Shown here piece after piece: positions 25,566 to 33,898 of a stretch of DNA of 64,000 nt. Below the pieces are notes generated by a model that was not told the DNA's origin, ran no database searches, and saw only the letters and a list, made by a program, of their open reading frames with translations. Origin of the DNA: JAFMJV01 sp963800275 (lineage in GTDB: Bacteria > Chloroflexota > Limnocylindria > Limnocylindrales > CSP1-4). The first letter of the stretch is position 1, and each line of letters opens with the position of its first letter. Location of the stretch: assembly GCA_963800275.1 (NCBI GenBank), contig CAWDAI010000008.1:62001-126000 (forward strand). Reading direction: 5' to 3'. The translations under genes and the position numbers were made by a program.

Positions 25566-25718
25566 GTCCCCCGACGAACGGCCCCCGATCGGATGGCCGA
25601 ACGGCACGGGAACCGACATCACCAAGCGCGCGACCATGACTTTGTAGCGTGTGCCTCCTTGGGTACGCCTCGAGAGGGAGGGCATCCGCGTCCATATCCG
25701 CAGCGGGGGTCGAGTCGC

Positions 25719-27128
25719 TTGGACGCAGATCTGCTGGCAAGGCTTCAGTTCACCCTGACCGCCAGTTACCACTTCATCTTCCCGCCCCTGTCGATGGGCC
25801 TGGGCCTGATGCTGCTCTTCATCAGCGGCATGTACCTGCGGACGAAGGACGCCAAGTGGCGGCAGCTGCAGTTCTTCTGGGTCAAGGTCTACGGCATCAT
25901 CTTCGCTATGGGCGTGGCCACGGGCGTGGTCATGGAGTTCGAGTTCGGCATGAACTGGTCCGAGTACTCGCGCTTCGTGGGCAACATCTTCGGCTCGCTG
26001 CTGGCGGCCGAAGGCGTCTTCGCCTTCTTCCTCGAGGGCGGCTTCCTGGGGCTGATGCTCTTCGGTGGCAACCGCCTCGGCCCGCGCATGTGGTTCCTGG
26101 CCAGCCTGATGGTCGTCATCGGTGCGCACTTCAGCGCACTCTGGATCGTCATGGCCAACTCCTGGATGCAGACGCCCGCCGGCTTCGAGGTCCAGCTCGA
26201 TCCGGCACCGGCGCGAGCGGTCATGACCGACTTCTGGGCCACGGTCTTCACGCCCTCGTTCATCCCGCGCATCCTGCACGTCTTCGTTGCCAGCTGGACC
26301 GCCGGAGCTGCGCTCGTGGCCAGCGTGGGTGCCTGGTACGTGCTGCGCAAGCGCCAGTTCGCCGACCTCGGCAAGGCCTGCCTCGGCATCGCCCTCCCGT
26401 TCTTCATCCTGTTCGCCGTGGCCAATGCCTTCGTCTTCGGGCCCGAGTCAGCTCGCTCCGTGGCCGAGAACCAGCCCGAGAAGCTGGCCGCCATGGAAGG
26501 TGTCTGGCAGACCGAGGAGAACGCACCGGCCTACGTCTTCGGCTGGGTCGACGAAGGTTCGGGCCAGACCATCGGGCTGGCCGTCCCCGGCCTGCTCACC
26601 TTCCTGAGCGGGCAGGGCACCGTCACCGGCATCGCCGACTTCGAGGTGCCCCCGACGGTGCTCAACCTGACCTTCCAGTCCTATCACCTCATGGTCGGGC
26701 TGGGCATGGCCATCGTGCCCTTCGCCGTGCTGGCGGCTGGGCTGTGGTTCTGGAGACGCAAGCTCCTCGAGCATCGCTGGGCGCTGTGGATCGTGGTCTC
26801 GACCGTGTTCGTGGCGCTCTTCGTCATCACCATGGGCTGGTGGGTGGCCGAGTTCGGTCGTCAACCCTGGATCGTCTACGGCCTGCAGCTCACCGCGAAC
26901 GGGTCCTCGCCCGTGGTCAGCGCGGAGGAGATCGTGGTCTCGCTTGCCGGCTTCGTGCTCATCTACCTGCTGTTGCTGGCCGTGTTCCTGTTCCTCCTCA
27001 ACAGCAAGATCCAGCACGGTCCGGCGCCGCTGGAGGAGGTGGAGTCCACCGCCGTGGGTGACCTGCCCGATACCCTGCGCGACATCTTCAGGGCCCGCGG
27101 TTCCGGAGAGGAGCGGCTGACGCGATGA
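25719..27128 (+). CDS. cydA: Cytochrome bd ubiquinol oxidase subunit I
   Basis: A 469-residue membrane subunit that oxidises quinol and carries hemes b558, b595 and d. The TTG at 25719 is chosen because LDADLLARLQFTLTASYHFI is the usual CydA N-terminus and gives the conserved His at 18; upstream ATGs would add unrelated sequence. Further signatures: MEFEFGMNWSEYSRFVGNIF and SLLAAEGVFAFFLEGGFLGL, and WVAEFGRQPWIVYG near the end. The length indicates the short-Q-loop class. Its stop overlaps cydB by 4 bp. bd oxidases support respiration at low oxygen. Confidence 0.95.
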   Translation: MDADLLARLQFTLTASYHFIFPPLSMGLGLMLLFISGMYLRTKDAKWRQLQFFWVKVYGIIFAMGVATGVVMEFEFGMNWSEYSRFVGNIFGSLLAAEGVFAFFLEGGFLGLMLFGGNRLGPRMWFLASLMVVIGAHFSALWIVMANSWMQTPAGFEVQLDPAPARAVMTDFWATVFTPSFIPRILHVFVASWTAGAALVASVGAWYVLRKRQFADLGKACLGIALPFFILFAVANAFVFGPESARSVAENQPEKLAAMEGVWQTEENAPAYVFGWVDEGSGQTIGLAVPGLLTFLSGQGTVTGIADFEVPPTVLNLTFQSYHLMVGLGMAIVPFAVLAAGLWFWRRKLLEHRWALWIVVSTVFVALFVITMGWWVAEFGRQPWIVYGLQLTANGSSPVVSAEEIVVSLAGFVLIYLLLLAVFLFLLNSKIQHGPAPLEEVESTAVGDLPDTLRDIFRARGSGEERLTR

Positions 27129-28144
27129 TCCTCAACGAGATCTGGTTCATCCTCTTCATCGTCATCGTCGGTGGCTATCTCATCCTCGACGGTTTCGACA
27201 TGGGCGTCGGCATCCTGCACCTGGTCGTGGCCCGCACCGATCCCGAGCGACGGGCGCTGCTCAACAGCATCGGCCCGGTGTGGGACGGCAACGAGGTCTG
27301 GCTCATCCTGGGTGGTGGCGTCCTCTTCGCTGTCTTCCCCTTCGCCTATGCCTCGCTCTTCAGCGGCATGTACCTCGCGTTCATGCTCGTGCTGGTGGTG
27401 CTCATCTTCCGCGCCGTCACCCTCGAGTTCCGCTCGCAGCGCACAGGCAAGGTCTGGCGCACGGTGTGGGACTGGTCCTTCAGCCTTTCGTCGTTGTTGC
27501 TGGCGCTCCTGCTGGGCGTGGCCTTCGGGGCCGTCGTCAGCGGGGTGCCGCTTGGTGCCGACCAGGAGATCGAGGTCAATCTCTTCGGCCTGCTCACGCC
27601 CTACAACCTGCTGGTGGGCGTGACCACGGTGGCCATGTTCGCGATGCACGGCGGCATCTACCTGATCATGAAGACCGAGGATGACCTGCAGGCTCGGATC
27701 AAGGGCTACCTGCCCTACCTGATGGGCCTGTTCGTCGCGCTCAACACCCTGCTGGTGATCTTCGCGATGGCCCTCGGCCTGCCCTTCACCGACCGCTACC
27801 TGGAGCAGATCTGGCCAGTCATGTTCCCGGCCGCGGCGCTCGGCGCCATGGCCGCTGTCTGGTACTTCGTGCAGCGGGCCCGCTACTTCTCGGCCTTCGT
27901 GGCCTCGTCGCTGATGATCCTCATGCTCATCGTGGCCGGCGGCATCGGGATGCACCCGAACCTCCTGGTCTCGACCATCGACTCGGCCTATAACCTGACC
28001 ATCTTCAACGCCGCCTCCGAGCAGAACACGTTGCAGGTGGCCCTGGTCATCGCCCTCATCGGGATGCCGTTCGTCCTGCTATACACAGCAAGTGTCTACT
28101 ACATCTTCCGAGGCAAGGTCACCGTCGACAACACGAGCTACTGA
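27125..28144 (+). CDS. cydB: Cytochrome bd ubiquinol oxidase subunit II
   Basis: A 339-residue membrane partner of CydA. The start MILNEIWFILFIVIVGGYLI leads into the conserved LDGFDMGVGILH, and then GPVWDGNEVWLILGGGVLFA and AVTLEFRSQR. About eight further helices continue to KVTVDNTSY. ATG 27125 lies inside the cydA stop. Forty bases separate its stop from the GTG of cydD, so cydA, cydB, cydD and cydC read as one transcription unit. Confidence 0.95.
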   Translation: MILNEIWFILFIVIVGGYLILDGFDMGVGILHLVVARTDPERRALLNSIGPVWDGNEVWLILGGGVLFAVFPFAYASLFSGMYLAFMLVLVVLIFRAVTLEFRSQRTGKVWRTVWDWSFSLSSLLLALLLGVAFGAVVSGVPLGADQEIEVNLFGLLTPYNLLVGVTTVAMFAMHGGIYLIMKTEDDLQARIKGYLPYLMGLFVALNTLLVIFAMALGLPFTDRYLEQIWPVMFPAAALGAMAAVWYFVQRARYFSAFVASSLMILMLIVAGGIGMHPNLLVSTIDSAYNLTIFNAASEQNTLQVALVIALIGMPFVLLYTASVYYIFRGKVTVDNTSY

Positions 28145-28183
28145 TGTTCACACCGGGGCTCCCTTGAGCGGATCCCCGCCCAG

Positions 28184-30061
28184 GTGATCGGGACGCGGGC
28201 AGCCGGCGACTCTCCAGAGCGCCGGCTGCTTCGTCATGACCGGGGGGCTCGCCGCTCGATGGCGTTGGCCGTGGCCAGCGGTGTCGGCGCCACGCTCTCG
28301 CTGGTAGCCCAGCTCGTCGTGGTGGCGCTGGTGGTGGACCGCATCTTCCTCGGTGGCGACGACCTTGCGGGTGTGGCTCCGTTGCTGGTGGTGGCTTTCG
28401 CCCTGCTGCTGTTGCGCACGGTGCTGGCCGTGGCCTCCGAGGTGGCCGCGCGCCGCGCCGCGCGCCGGCTGGTCGGTCGACTGCGGGCCGACCTCACCGG
28501 CCAGGTCTTGCGCCTGGGGCCGACCTGGACCAGTCATGAGCGCAGTGGTGAGCTCAGCGGCGTGCTCGTCGGCGGCCTGGAGTCGATCGAGGAGTACGTC
28601 TCCACCTTCCTGCCCACCCGCTGGCTGGCCATGATCGTGCCGCTGATCGTGCTCCTGCTGGTGTTGGTGCTGGACCCGCCATCGGTGGCCGTCCTGCTCT
28701 TCACGGGCCCCCTCCTGGTGCTGCTGCTGGCGGTCATCGGCGGTCGCACGCGGGCGGTCAGCGAGCGGCGGTTCCTGGAGATGCGCACGCTCTCGGCCTT
28801 CTTCCTCGACATCCTGCGTGGCGTCGCCACCCTCAAGATGTTCGGTCGCAGCCGCGAGCAGGTGGAGAACCTGGCGCGGGTCAGCCGGGGCTACGGCGAC
28901 GCCACCATGGACGTGCTGCGCACGGCCTTCCAGACAGGCCTGGTGCTGGAGTGGGGCGCCACCATCGCGATCGCCCTGGTGGCGGTCGAGATCGGCCTGC
29001 GGCTGCTCGAGGGCACCATCGCCTTCGAGCGCGCGCTCGCGGTCCTGCTCATCACGCCCGAGTTCTTCCTACCCCTGCGAGCGCTGGCCATCCGCTTCCA
29101 CCTGGGCACCGCTGGCCGGGCCGTGGCCACACGCACCTTCGAGATCCTCGACACCCCGGCTCCCCGAGGCGCCGAAGGATCGACGGCTCCGGTCGCGCCG
29201 GCGGCGCCGCCGAAGGGGAATGGGGCCGAGCCGCCGAAGGGGAGTGGGGCCGAGCCGCAGCCGTTCGTGACCGAGCCCCGCGCGTTCGTGGCCGAGGCGC
29301 CCCGGCTCGCCTTCGAGGGCGTGCGCTTCACCTATCCCGGTCGCGAGCAGCCGGCCCTCGATGGGGCCGACCTGGAGCTGGCCGCCGGGGAGACCGTGGC
29401 CTTGGTCGGCGCCAGCGGTGCCGGCAAGTCCACCGTGAGCAGCCTGCTGCTGCGCTTCATCGAGCCCGATGCCGGCGCGATCACCGTCGATGGTCGGTCC
29501 CTCGACTCGCTCGATCTCCATCGCTGGCGTGCCTCGCTGGCGTGGGTGCCCCAGCGGCCCCACCTCTTTGAGGGCACCATCGCCGACAACATCCGCCTGG
29601 CCCGGCCCGGCGCCGACGACGCCGCGGTCGCGGCAGCCGTCCAGGCCGCCAATGCGGCCGACTTCATCGCGCGTCTGCCGCTGGGCCTTGGGACGCCGGT
29701 GGGCGAGGCCGGGGCCCGTTTCTCCGGCGGCCAGCGCCAGCGCCTGGCCATCGCCCGGGCCTTCCTGCGCGACGCGCCGGTGCTCATCCTCGACGAGGCC
29801 ACCAGCCACCAGGACGAGGCCAGCGAAGCTGCCATCAACGAGGCCCTCGGGCGACTCGTGGCGGGCCGCACCGTGCTCGTCATCGCCCACCGCCTGCGCC
29901 TGGCGCAACGGGCCGATCGGGTGATCGTGCTCGATCGAGGCCGGGTCGTCGAGGCTGGCCCGCCGGCGCAGCTGCTGACGAAGGACGGTCCCTACCGGCG
30001 GCTGTTCGAGGACCACGGTGAGCTCATCGCCTCCGCGCCCGCTTCGGAGTCCCCGGCATGA
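28184..30061 (+). CDS. cydD: Cysteine/glutathione-type ABC exporter subunit CydD
   Basis: A 625-residue half of the heterodimeric exporter needed for assembly of cytochrome bd; it moves thiols across the membrane. The membrane domain (about 25-330) is followed by an unusual Pro/Gly/Glu linker (about 340-375) created by a 24-bp tandem repeat at 29207-29254, and then the ABC domain: Walker A GASGAGKST, signature FSGGQRQRLAIARA, Walker B VLILDEATSH. The GTG at 28184 is tentative; the first membrane helix begins near residue 25. The stop overlaps cydC by 4 bp. Confidence 0.92.
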   Translation: MIGTRAAGDSPERRLLRHDRGARRSMALAVASGVGATLSLVAQLVVVALVVDRIFLGGDDLAGVAPLLVVAFALLLLRTVLAVASEVAARRAARRLVGRLRADLTGQVLRLGPTWTSHERSGELSGVLVGGLESIEEYVSTFLPTRWLAMIVPLIVLLLVLVLDPPSVAVLLFTGPLLVLLLAVIGGRTRAVSERRFLEMRTLSAFFLDILRGVATLKMFGRSREQVENLARVSRGYGDATMDVLRTAFQTGLVLEWGATIAIALVAVEIGLRLLEGTIAFERALAVLLITPEFFLPLRALAIRFHLGTAGRAVATRTFEILDTPAPRGAEGSTAPVAPAAPPKGNGAEPPKGSGAEPQPFVTEPRAFVAEAPRLAFEGVRFTYPGREQPALDGADLELAAGETVALVGASGAGKSTVSSLLLRFIEPDAGAITVDGRSLDSLDLHRWRASLAWVPQRPHLFEGTIADNIRLARPGADDAAVAAAVQAANAADFIARLPLGLGTPVGEAGARFSGGQRQRLAIARAFLRDAPVLILDEATSHQDEASEAAINEALGRLVAGRTVLVIAHRLRLAQRADRVIVLDRGRVVEAGPPAQLLTKDGPYRRLFEDHGELIASAPASESPA

Positions 30062-31713
30062 ACGAGGTCGGCCGACTGCTGCGCCTGGCTCTGCCCCACT
30101 GGCCCTGGCTGGCCGGGGGCGTGCTCCTGGGTGTGATCGCCATCGGCTCCAACGTGGCGCTCATGGGGCTCTCCGCCTACCTCATCAGCAAGGCCGCCAT
30201 CGCCACCAGCGTGGCCGAGCTGGCGTTGGCCGTGACGGGGGTGCGTGTGCTGGCCATCTCTCGTGCCGGCTTCCGCTACCTGGAGCGCTACACCACCCAT
30301 CGCGCCATGTTCCGCATCCTCTCGACGGTGCGCGTGTGGTTCTACCGTGCCATCGAGCCGCTGGCGCCGGCGCGCCTCGTGCGGGCGCACAGTGGTGACC
30401 TGCTGGCCCGCTCGGTCAACGATGTGGACGCCTTCGAGGAGTTCTACATCCGGGTGCTGGTGCCGCCGATCGTGGCCGCGGTGGTGGTGGCCGGGGTGAG
30501 TCTCGTCTACGGCGCATTCGACCTCGCGCTGGGGCTCGCGCTGGCCGGCTTCCTGCTGCTCACCGGCGTGGTCCTGCCGCTCGTCACCCGCTGGCTGTCG
30601 AGAGGGCCGGCGACGAATGCGGCTACGATCCGCGGCGACGTAGGCGCGATGCTCATCGATGAGGTCGCCGGTGTGGCCGACCTGGTCGCGCTCGACGCCG
30701 CCGCGGGCCACCGGCAGCGACTGCTGGCGCGTGCGACGGAGCTGGACGCGGCGCGGTTCCGGCTCGGCCTGATCGAGGGTACTGCGTCGGTGCTGTCGGG
30801 TCTCCTGGCCTCGCTGGCGGGCCTGGTCATCCTGGTCCTGGCCATCCCGCTGGTCAGCGACAGCCAGGTGGAGGGGGTGTTCCTGGCGGCCCTGCCGCTG
30901 GCCGCCATCGCAGCGTTCGAAGCCGTCCAGCCGTTGTCACGTTCGCTGCAGCTGCTCGACTCCACGCGGGCCTCTGCCCGCCGCCTCTTTGAGCTCATCG
31001 ACGAGCCACCGCCGGTGACCGACCCCATGCCGACAGCCGACCCGCCGACGCGGCACGACCTGGTCATCGACGGGCTCTCGTTCCGTTTCTCCACCGACCA
31101 GCCCTGGGTCCTCCACGACCTCTCGCTGCGGATCGAACCCGGCGAGCGAGTGGCGCTGGTGGGCCCGTCGGGATGCGGCAAGTCCACGCTGGTCTCGCTG
31201 CTGCTGCGCTTCTGGGAGTACGAGCACGGACGTATCAGCGTCGGCGGCTGCGACCTCCACCAGCTGGAGCAGGACGACGCGCGAGACCTCTTCAGCGTCG
31301 TGCCCCAGGACGTCCACCTCTTCAACGCGACCATCGAGGACAACCTGCGCGTGGCCGCCGGTGACGCTACCGGGGAGGACCTCGATCGTGCGTGCGCGGT
31401 GGCCCAGCTCGACCGTTTCGTCGCCTCCCTGCCAGCGGGCTATGACACGGTCGTGGGCGAGGACGGCCTGCTGCTCTCCGGTGGGGAGCGGCGCCGGCTG
31501 GCGATCGCGCGGGCGGTGCTCAAGGATGCGCCCATGGTCATCCTCGACGAGGCCACCGCCGATCTCGACAGCAGCACCGAGGCGGCGCTGTGGGCGGCAC
31601 TCGATCAGTGGCTGGTCGGACGGACGGTGCTGGTCATCTCGCACCGGCCGACGGTGGCTGCACATGTCGACCGGGTCGTGGAGCTCGGCTTCGCCGACGC
31701 CTCGGGACGGTGA
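30058..31713 (+). CDS. cydC: Cysteine/glutathione-type ABC exporter subunit CydC
   Basis: The 551-residue second half of the CydDC exporter. The membrane domain shows LPHWPWLAGGVLLGVIAIGS, SNVALMGLSAYLISKAAI and the typical RYLERYTTHRAMFRILSTVR. The ABC domain has GPSGCGKST, LSGGERRRLAIARA and MVILDEATADLD. The signature of each subunit completes the partner's ATP site. It is the last gene of the cyd unit; about 100 bp of GC-rich, locally repetitive sequence (GGCTCGCAGGC repeated) follows before the convergent DUF302 gene. Confidence 0.92.
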   Translation: MNEVGRLLRLALPHWPWLAGGVLLGVIAIGSNVALMGLSAYLISKAAIATSVAELALAVTGVRVLAISRAGFRYLERYTTHRAMFRILSTVRVWFYRAIEPLAPARLVRAHSGDLLARSVNDVDAFEEFYIRVLVPPIVAAVVVAGVSLVYGAFDLALGLALAGFLLLTGVVLPLVTRWLSRGPATNAATIRGDVGAMLIDEVAGVADLVALDAAAGHRQRLLARATELDAARFRLGLIEGTASVLSGLLASLAGLVILVLAIPLVSDSQVEGVFLAALPLAAIAAFEAVQPLSRSLQLLDSTRASARRLFELIDEPPPVTDPMPTADPPTRHDLVIDGLSFRFSTDQPWVLHDLSLRIEPGERVALVGPSGCGKSTLVSLLLRFWEYEHGRISVGGCDLHQLEQDDARDLFSVVPQDVHLFNATIEDNLRVAAGDATGEDLDRACAVAQLDRFVASLPAGYDTVVGEDGLLLSGGERRRLAIARAVLKDAPMVILDEATADLDSSTEAALWAALDQWLVGRTVLVISHRPTVAAHVDRVVELGFADASGR

Positions 31714-31818
31714 CGACCAGGCCGCCGGGGCTTCCAGGCCGCGCGGGCTTCGGGGCAGCGATGGCTTCTGGGCGTCCAGGGCTCGCAGGCGGCCAGGGCT
31801 CGCAGGCAGCGAGGGCTG

Positions 31819-32229
31819 TTAGTCGGCCAGGCCCTCGGCCACGAGCGCCAGTCGCGCGTGGGCATCATCGGCCACGCGCGTGACAGCCTCGAATCCGTCC
31901 TCCCCCAGCATGCCCACCGGATCGACGATGGAGACCGTGCTGCCAGGCCCATCCTCGTCCTCGTAGACGATCACGTTGCACGGCAGCAACAGGCCCACCT
32001 GGGGATCGGCGCCCAGGGCCTCGATGGCGAGCGTGGGGTTGCAGGCGCCGAGGATGGCGTAGCGGCGGAACTCCCGGTCCAGCTTGGCCTTGAAGATCTT
32101 GCGCATGTCGAGCTCGGAGACGATGCCGAAGCCCTGTTCCTTGAGCGCTGCCTTGGTGCGCTCGAGCGCGGGCTCGTAGGGTACGTCCAGGTGAACGGTG
32201 AAGGCGTATTCGCCGAGTGTCTTGGCCAT
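31819..32229 (-). CDS. DUF302 domain protein
   Basis: A 136-residue protein matching DUF302: FTVHLDVPYEPALERTKAAL, KEQGFGIVSELDMRKIFKAK, YAILGACNPTLAIEALGADP, VGLLLPCNVIVYEDEDGPG. The family folds as an alpha/beta barrel-like domain and has no firmly established function, though some members are linked to redox or sulfur metabolism. Start ATG 32229 is chosen because conserved sequence begins soon after it. It is divergent from the Fur-family gene across 50 bp. Confidence 0.88.
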   Translation of the reverse strand: MAKTLGEYAFTVHLDVPYEPALERTKAALKEQGFGIVSELDMRKIFKAKLDREFRRYAILGACNPTLAIEALGADPQVGLLLPCNVIVYEDEDGPGSTVSIVDPVGMLGEDGFEAVTRVADDAHARLALVAEGLAD

Positions 32230-32259
32230 GGCATGACTATAGACACCGTCCACCGCTAT

Positions 32260-32274
32260 CGAGACTGAATCTCG
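32260..32274. promoter_or_regulatory. Inverted repeat, candidate Fur-family operator
   Basis: Arms CGAGA and TCTCG are separated by CTGAA and lie 5 bp before the Fur-family ATG, in the 50-bp divergent region. The position suits autoregulation and control of the DUF302 gene. It does not match the classical Fur box. Confidence 0.45.
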
Positions 32275-32279
32275 CTACG

Positions 32280-32723
32280 ATGGAAGCGATGACCGCGAAT
32301 GACCCCCTCGTCCAAACTCTCGGAGCAGCCGGTTACCGGCTGACCGAACCGCGCCGCATGGTGGCCGAGCTGGTAAATGCGCGCAGCGGCCATTTCACGG
32401 CCAACGACCTCCTCGAGGATGCTGCCGACCAGGAGCTGAACATCGGCCGGGCCACGGTCTTTCGTGCGCTGGAGCTGTTCGCCGAGCTGGAGGTGCTCGA
32501 GCGCATCGACCTGCCCACCGGCGACCACGCCTACGTCTCCTGCCTGCCGGCCCACCACCATCACCACGTCATCTGCGAGCGCTGCGGCCAGGTGACCGAG
32601 GTCCAGGACCTTGGCCTGGGAGAGGCACTGCGCGCCATGGAGCGAGCGACCGGCTGGCGCGTCGATACGCACCGGCTCGAGCTCTACGGCTGTTGTCCCG
32701 ACTGCCGGCAGGCCGGCCGATGA
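32280..32723 (+). CDS. Fur-family transcriptional regulator
   Basis: A 147-residue metal-dependent regulator. The winged helix is GYRLTEPRRMVAELVNARSG then NIGRATVFRALELFAELEVL. The HHHHHVICERCGQV region holds the regulatory metal ligands plus the first CxxC of the structural zinc, completed by CCPDC near the C-terminus. It could be Fur, Zur or PerR; these motifs do not separate them. ATG 32280 is used; ATG 32289 is possible. Its stop overlaps the methyltransferase start by 4 bp. Given the nearby Feo operon, an iron role is attractive. Confidence 0.92.
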   Translation: MEAMTANDPLVQTLGAAGYRLTEPRRMVAELVNARSGHFTANDLLEDAADQELNIGRATVFRALELFAELEVLERIDLPTGDHAYVSCLPAHHHHHVICERCGQVTEVQDLGLGEALRAMERATGWRVDTHRLELYGCCPDCRQAGR

Positions 32724-33367
32724 GCGGGCCCGATCCGGGGCGCTCTCCGGAGACCCCGCTAGACCCCGTGGCGCGCTGGGACGAGCGCTACGCCGGCCGC
32801 GACTATCTCTGGGATGTCGAACCGAACCGCTTCGTGGAGCGGGAGCTGGCCGGGGTCGCACCGGGCAGCGCCATCGATCTCGCCGCGGGGGAGGGGCGCA
32901 ACGCCGTCTGGCTCGCGCGTCAGGGCTGGGATGTCACCGCCGTGGACTTCTCACGCGTGGGCCTGGACAAGGCACGCCGGCTGGCGGCTGATCACGGTGT
33001 CTCCGAGCGAGTCTCGCTCGTCCTCGCTGACGCGCTCGACTACGAGCCGTCCACGCTCGTCGACCTCGTGCTCATCGCCTACCTGCAGCTCGCGCCCGCA
33101 CAGGTCCGGATCGCCCTCGAGCACGCCGCGACCTGGCTGCGGCCCGGTGGGGGCGTGCTGGTGGTGGCCCACGATCGAGCCAACGTGGAAGGCGGCTACG
33201 GCGGTCCCTCGGATCCGGACCATTGCTACACCGTCGCCGAGACGGTAGCGGCGCTGGAGCCCCTGCGCATCGAGCGGGCCGAGGTCGCCGAGCGGCCGGT
33301 CGAGACCGAGGACGGTCGCCGCGCCGCGCTCGACACGCTCGTCATCGCGACCAGGCCGGCGACCTAG
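32720..33367 (+). CDS. Class I SAM-dependent methyltransferase (TehB-like)
   Basis: A 215-residue soluble methyltransferase. RWDERYAGRDYLWDVEPNRF leads into motif I AIDLAAGEGRNAVWLARQGW and then VTAVDFSRVGLDKARRLAAD; YLQLAPAQVR and LRPGGGVLVVAHD follow. The opening resembles TehB-like and thiopurine-type enzymes that detoxify small molecules or oxyanions. The substrate is unknown. It starts within the stop codon of the Fur-family gene, so the two are co-expressed and metal or oxidant stress is a plausible trigger. Confidence 0.88.
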   Translation: MSGPDPGRSPETPLDPVARWDERYAGRDYLWDVEPNRFVERELAGVAPGSAIDLAAGEGRNAVWLARQGWDVTAVDFSRVGLDKARRLAADHGVSERVSLVLADALDYEPSTLVDLVLIAYLQLAPAQVRIALEHAATWLRPGGGVLVVAHDRANVEGGYGGPSDPDHCYTVAETVAALEPLRIERAEVAERPVETEDGRRAALDTLVIATRPAT

Positions 33368-33386
33368 AGAAGCGCCAGCCCGGCGT

Positions 33387-33468
33387 CACGCTCGAGCCTC
33401 GGTGTCGCGCTCGAGCCTCGGTGTCGGTGTCGCGCTCGAGCCTCGGTGTCGCGCTCGAGCCTCGGTGT
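33387..33468. repeat. 19-bp tandem repeat, four copies
   Basis: Four copies of CGCGCTCGAGCCTCGGTGT (first copy with one change) at 33387-33405, 33406-33424, 33431-33449 and 33450-33468. A 6-base piece of the unit (CGGTGT) sits between copies two and three. Each unit contains the palindrome CTCGAG. It lies 20 bp after the methyltransferase stop. Confidence 0.93.
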
Positions 33469-33642
33469 CGCGCCAGATGTCACGCCAGGTGGCGTTCGTC
33501 GCGACCTGGTCGACGAGGCGGGCGTCGCGGCCGCAACCTCATGCAGAGCCTTGGGGGGGACCGCATAGATATGCGGAATCGGTGCAAGCCGCCGCGCGTT
33601 GTCCGGGTCGTCCCACGCCAAAGGCCACGTACGCTGTCATCT

Positions 33643-33781
33643 GGCGCAAAGGTGGCCGGCGCGGAGGTGGCCCGGCGCAAAGGTGGCCGGCGCGGAGGTG
33701 GCCGGCGCGGAGGTGGCCCGGCGCGGAGGTGGCCGGCGCGGAGGTGGCCCGGCGCAAAGGTGGCCGGCGCGGAGGTGGCCC
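33643..33781. repeat. 15/16-bp minisatellite, nine units
   Basis: Nine units of GGCGCRRAGGTGGCC, mostly alternating 15 and 16 bp (an extra C closes five of them), with two variants at the middle (CAAAGG and CGGAGG). The run is strongly purine-skewed with repeated GG pairs and GGCC/CCGG sites. There are no spacers, so it is not a CRISPR array. Confidence 0.95.
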
Positions 33782-33898
33782 GGCGCGCTCACCTCCGACG
33801 TTGTGGACGTCGTCGGGCCCCCGACGGGGCTCGGCTGGACACCACGCCCGCGACAAGTCAGCCTTGGGCAGCCACACCAGCAGAGGGAGGGATCGCTG

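Larger units (their letters stand above)
33368..33898. other. Intergenic 531 bp with two minisatellites
   Basis: No convincing gene. The region holds a 19-bp tandem repeat (33387-33468), about 175 bp of unstructured sequence and a 15/16-bp tandem repeat (33643-33781). A minus-strand frame at 33364-33621 could encode a short protein beginning MAWDDPDNARRL, but its C-terminus is translated repeat and no family is recognised. Confidence 0.6.

Noticed and set aside
33643..33781. Tandem repeats considered as CRISPR or as pentapeptide-repeat coding
   Set aside because: The units abut with no spacers, so it is not CRISPR. On the minus strand a GHLRA pattern appears, but Leu and Ala spacing do not fit the pentapeptide consensus and no start or folded domain accompanies it.
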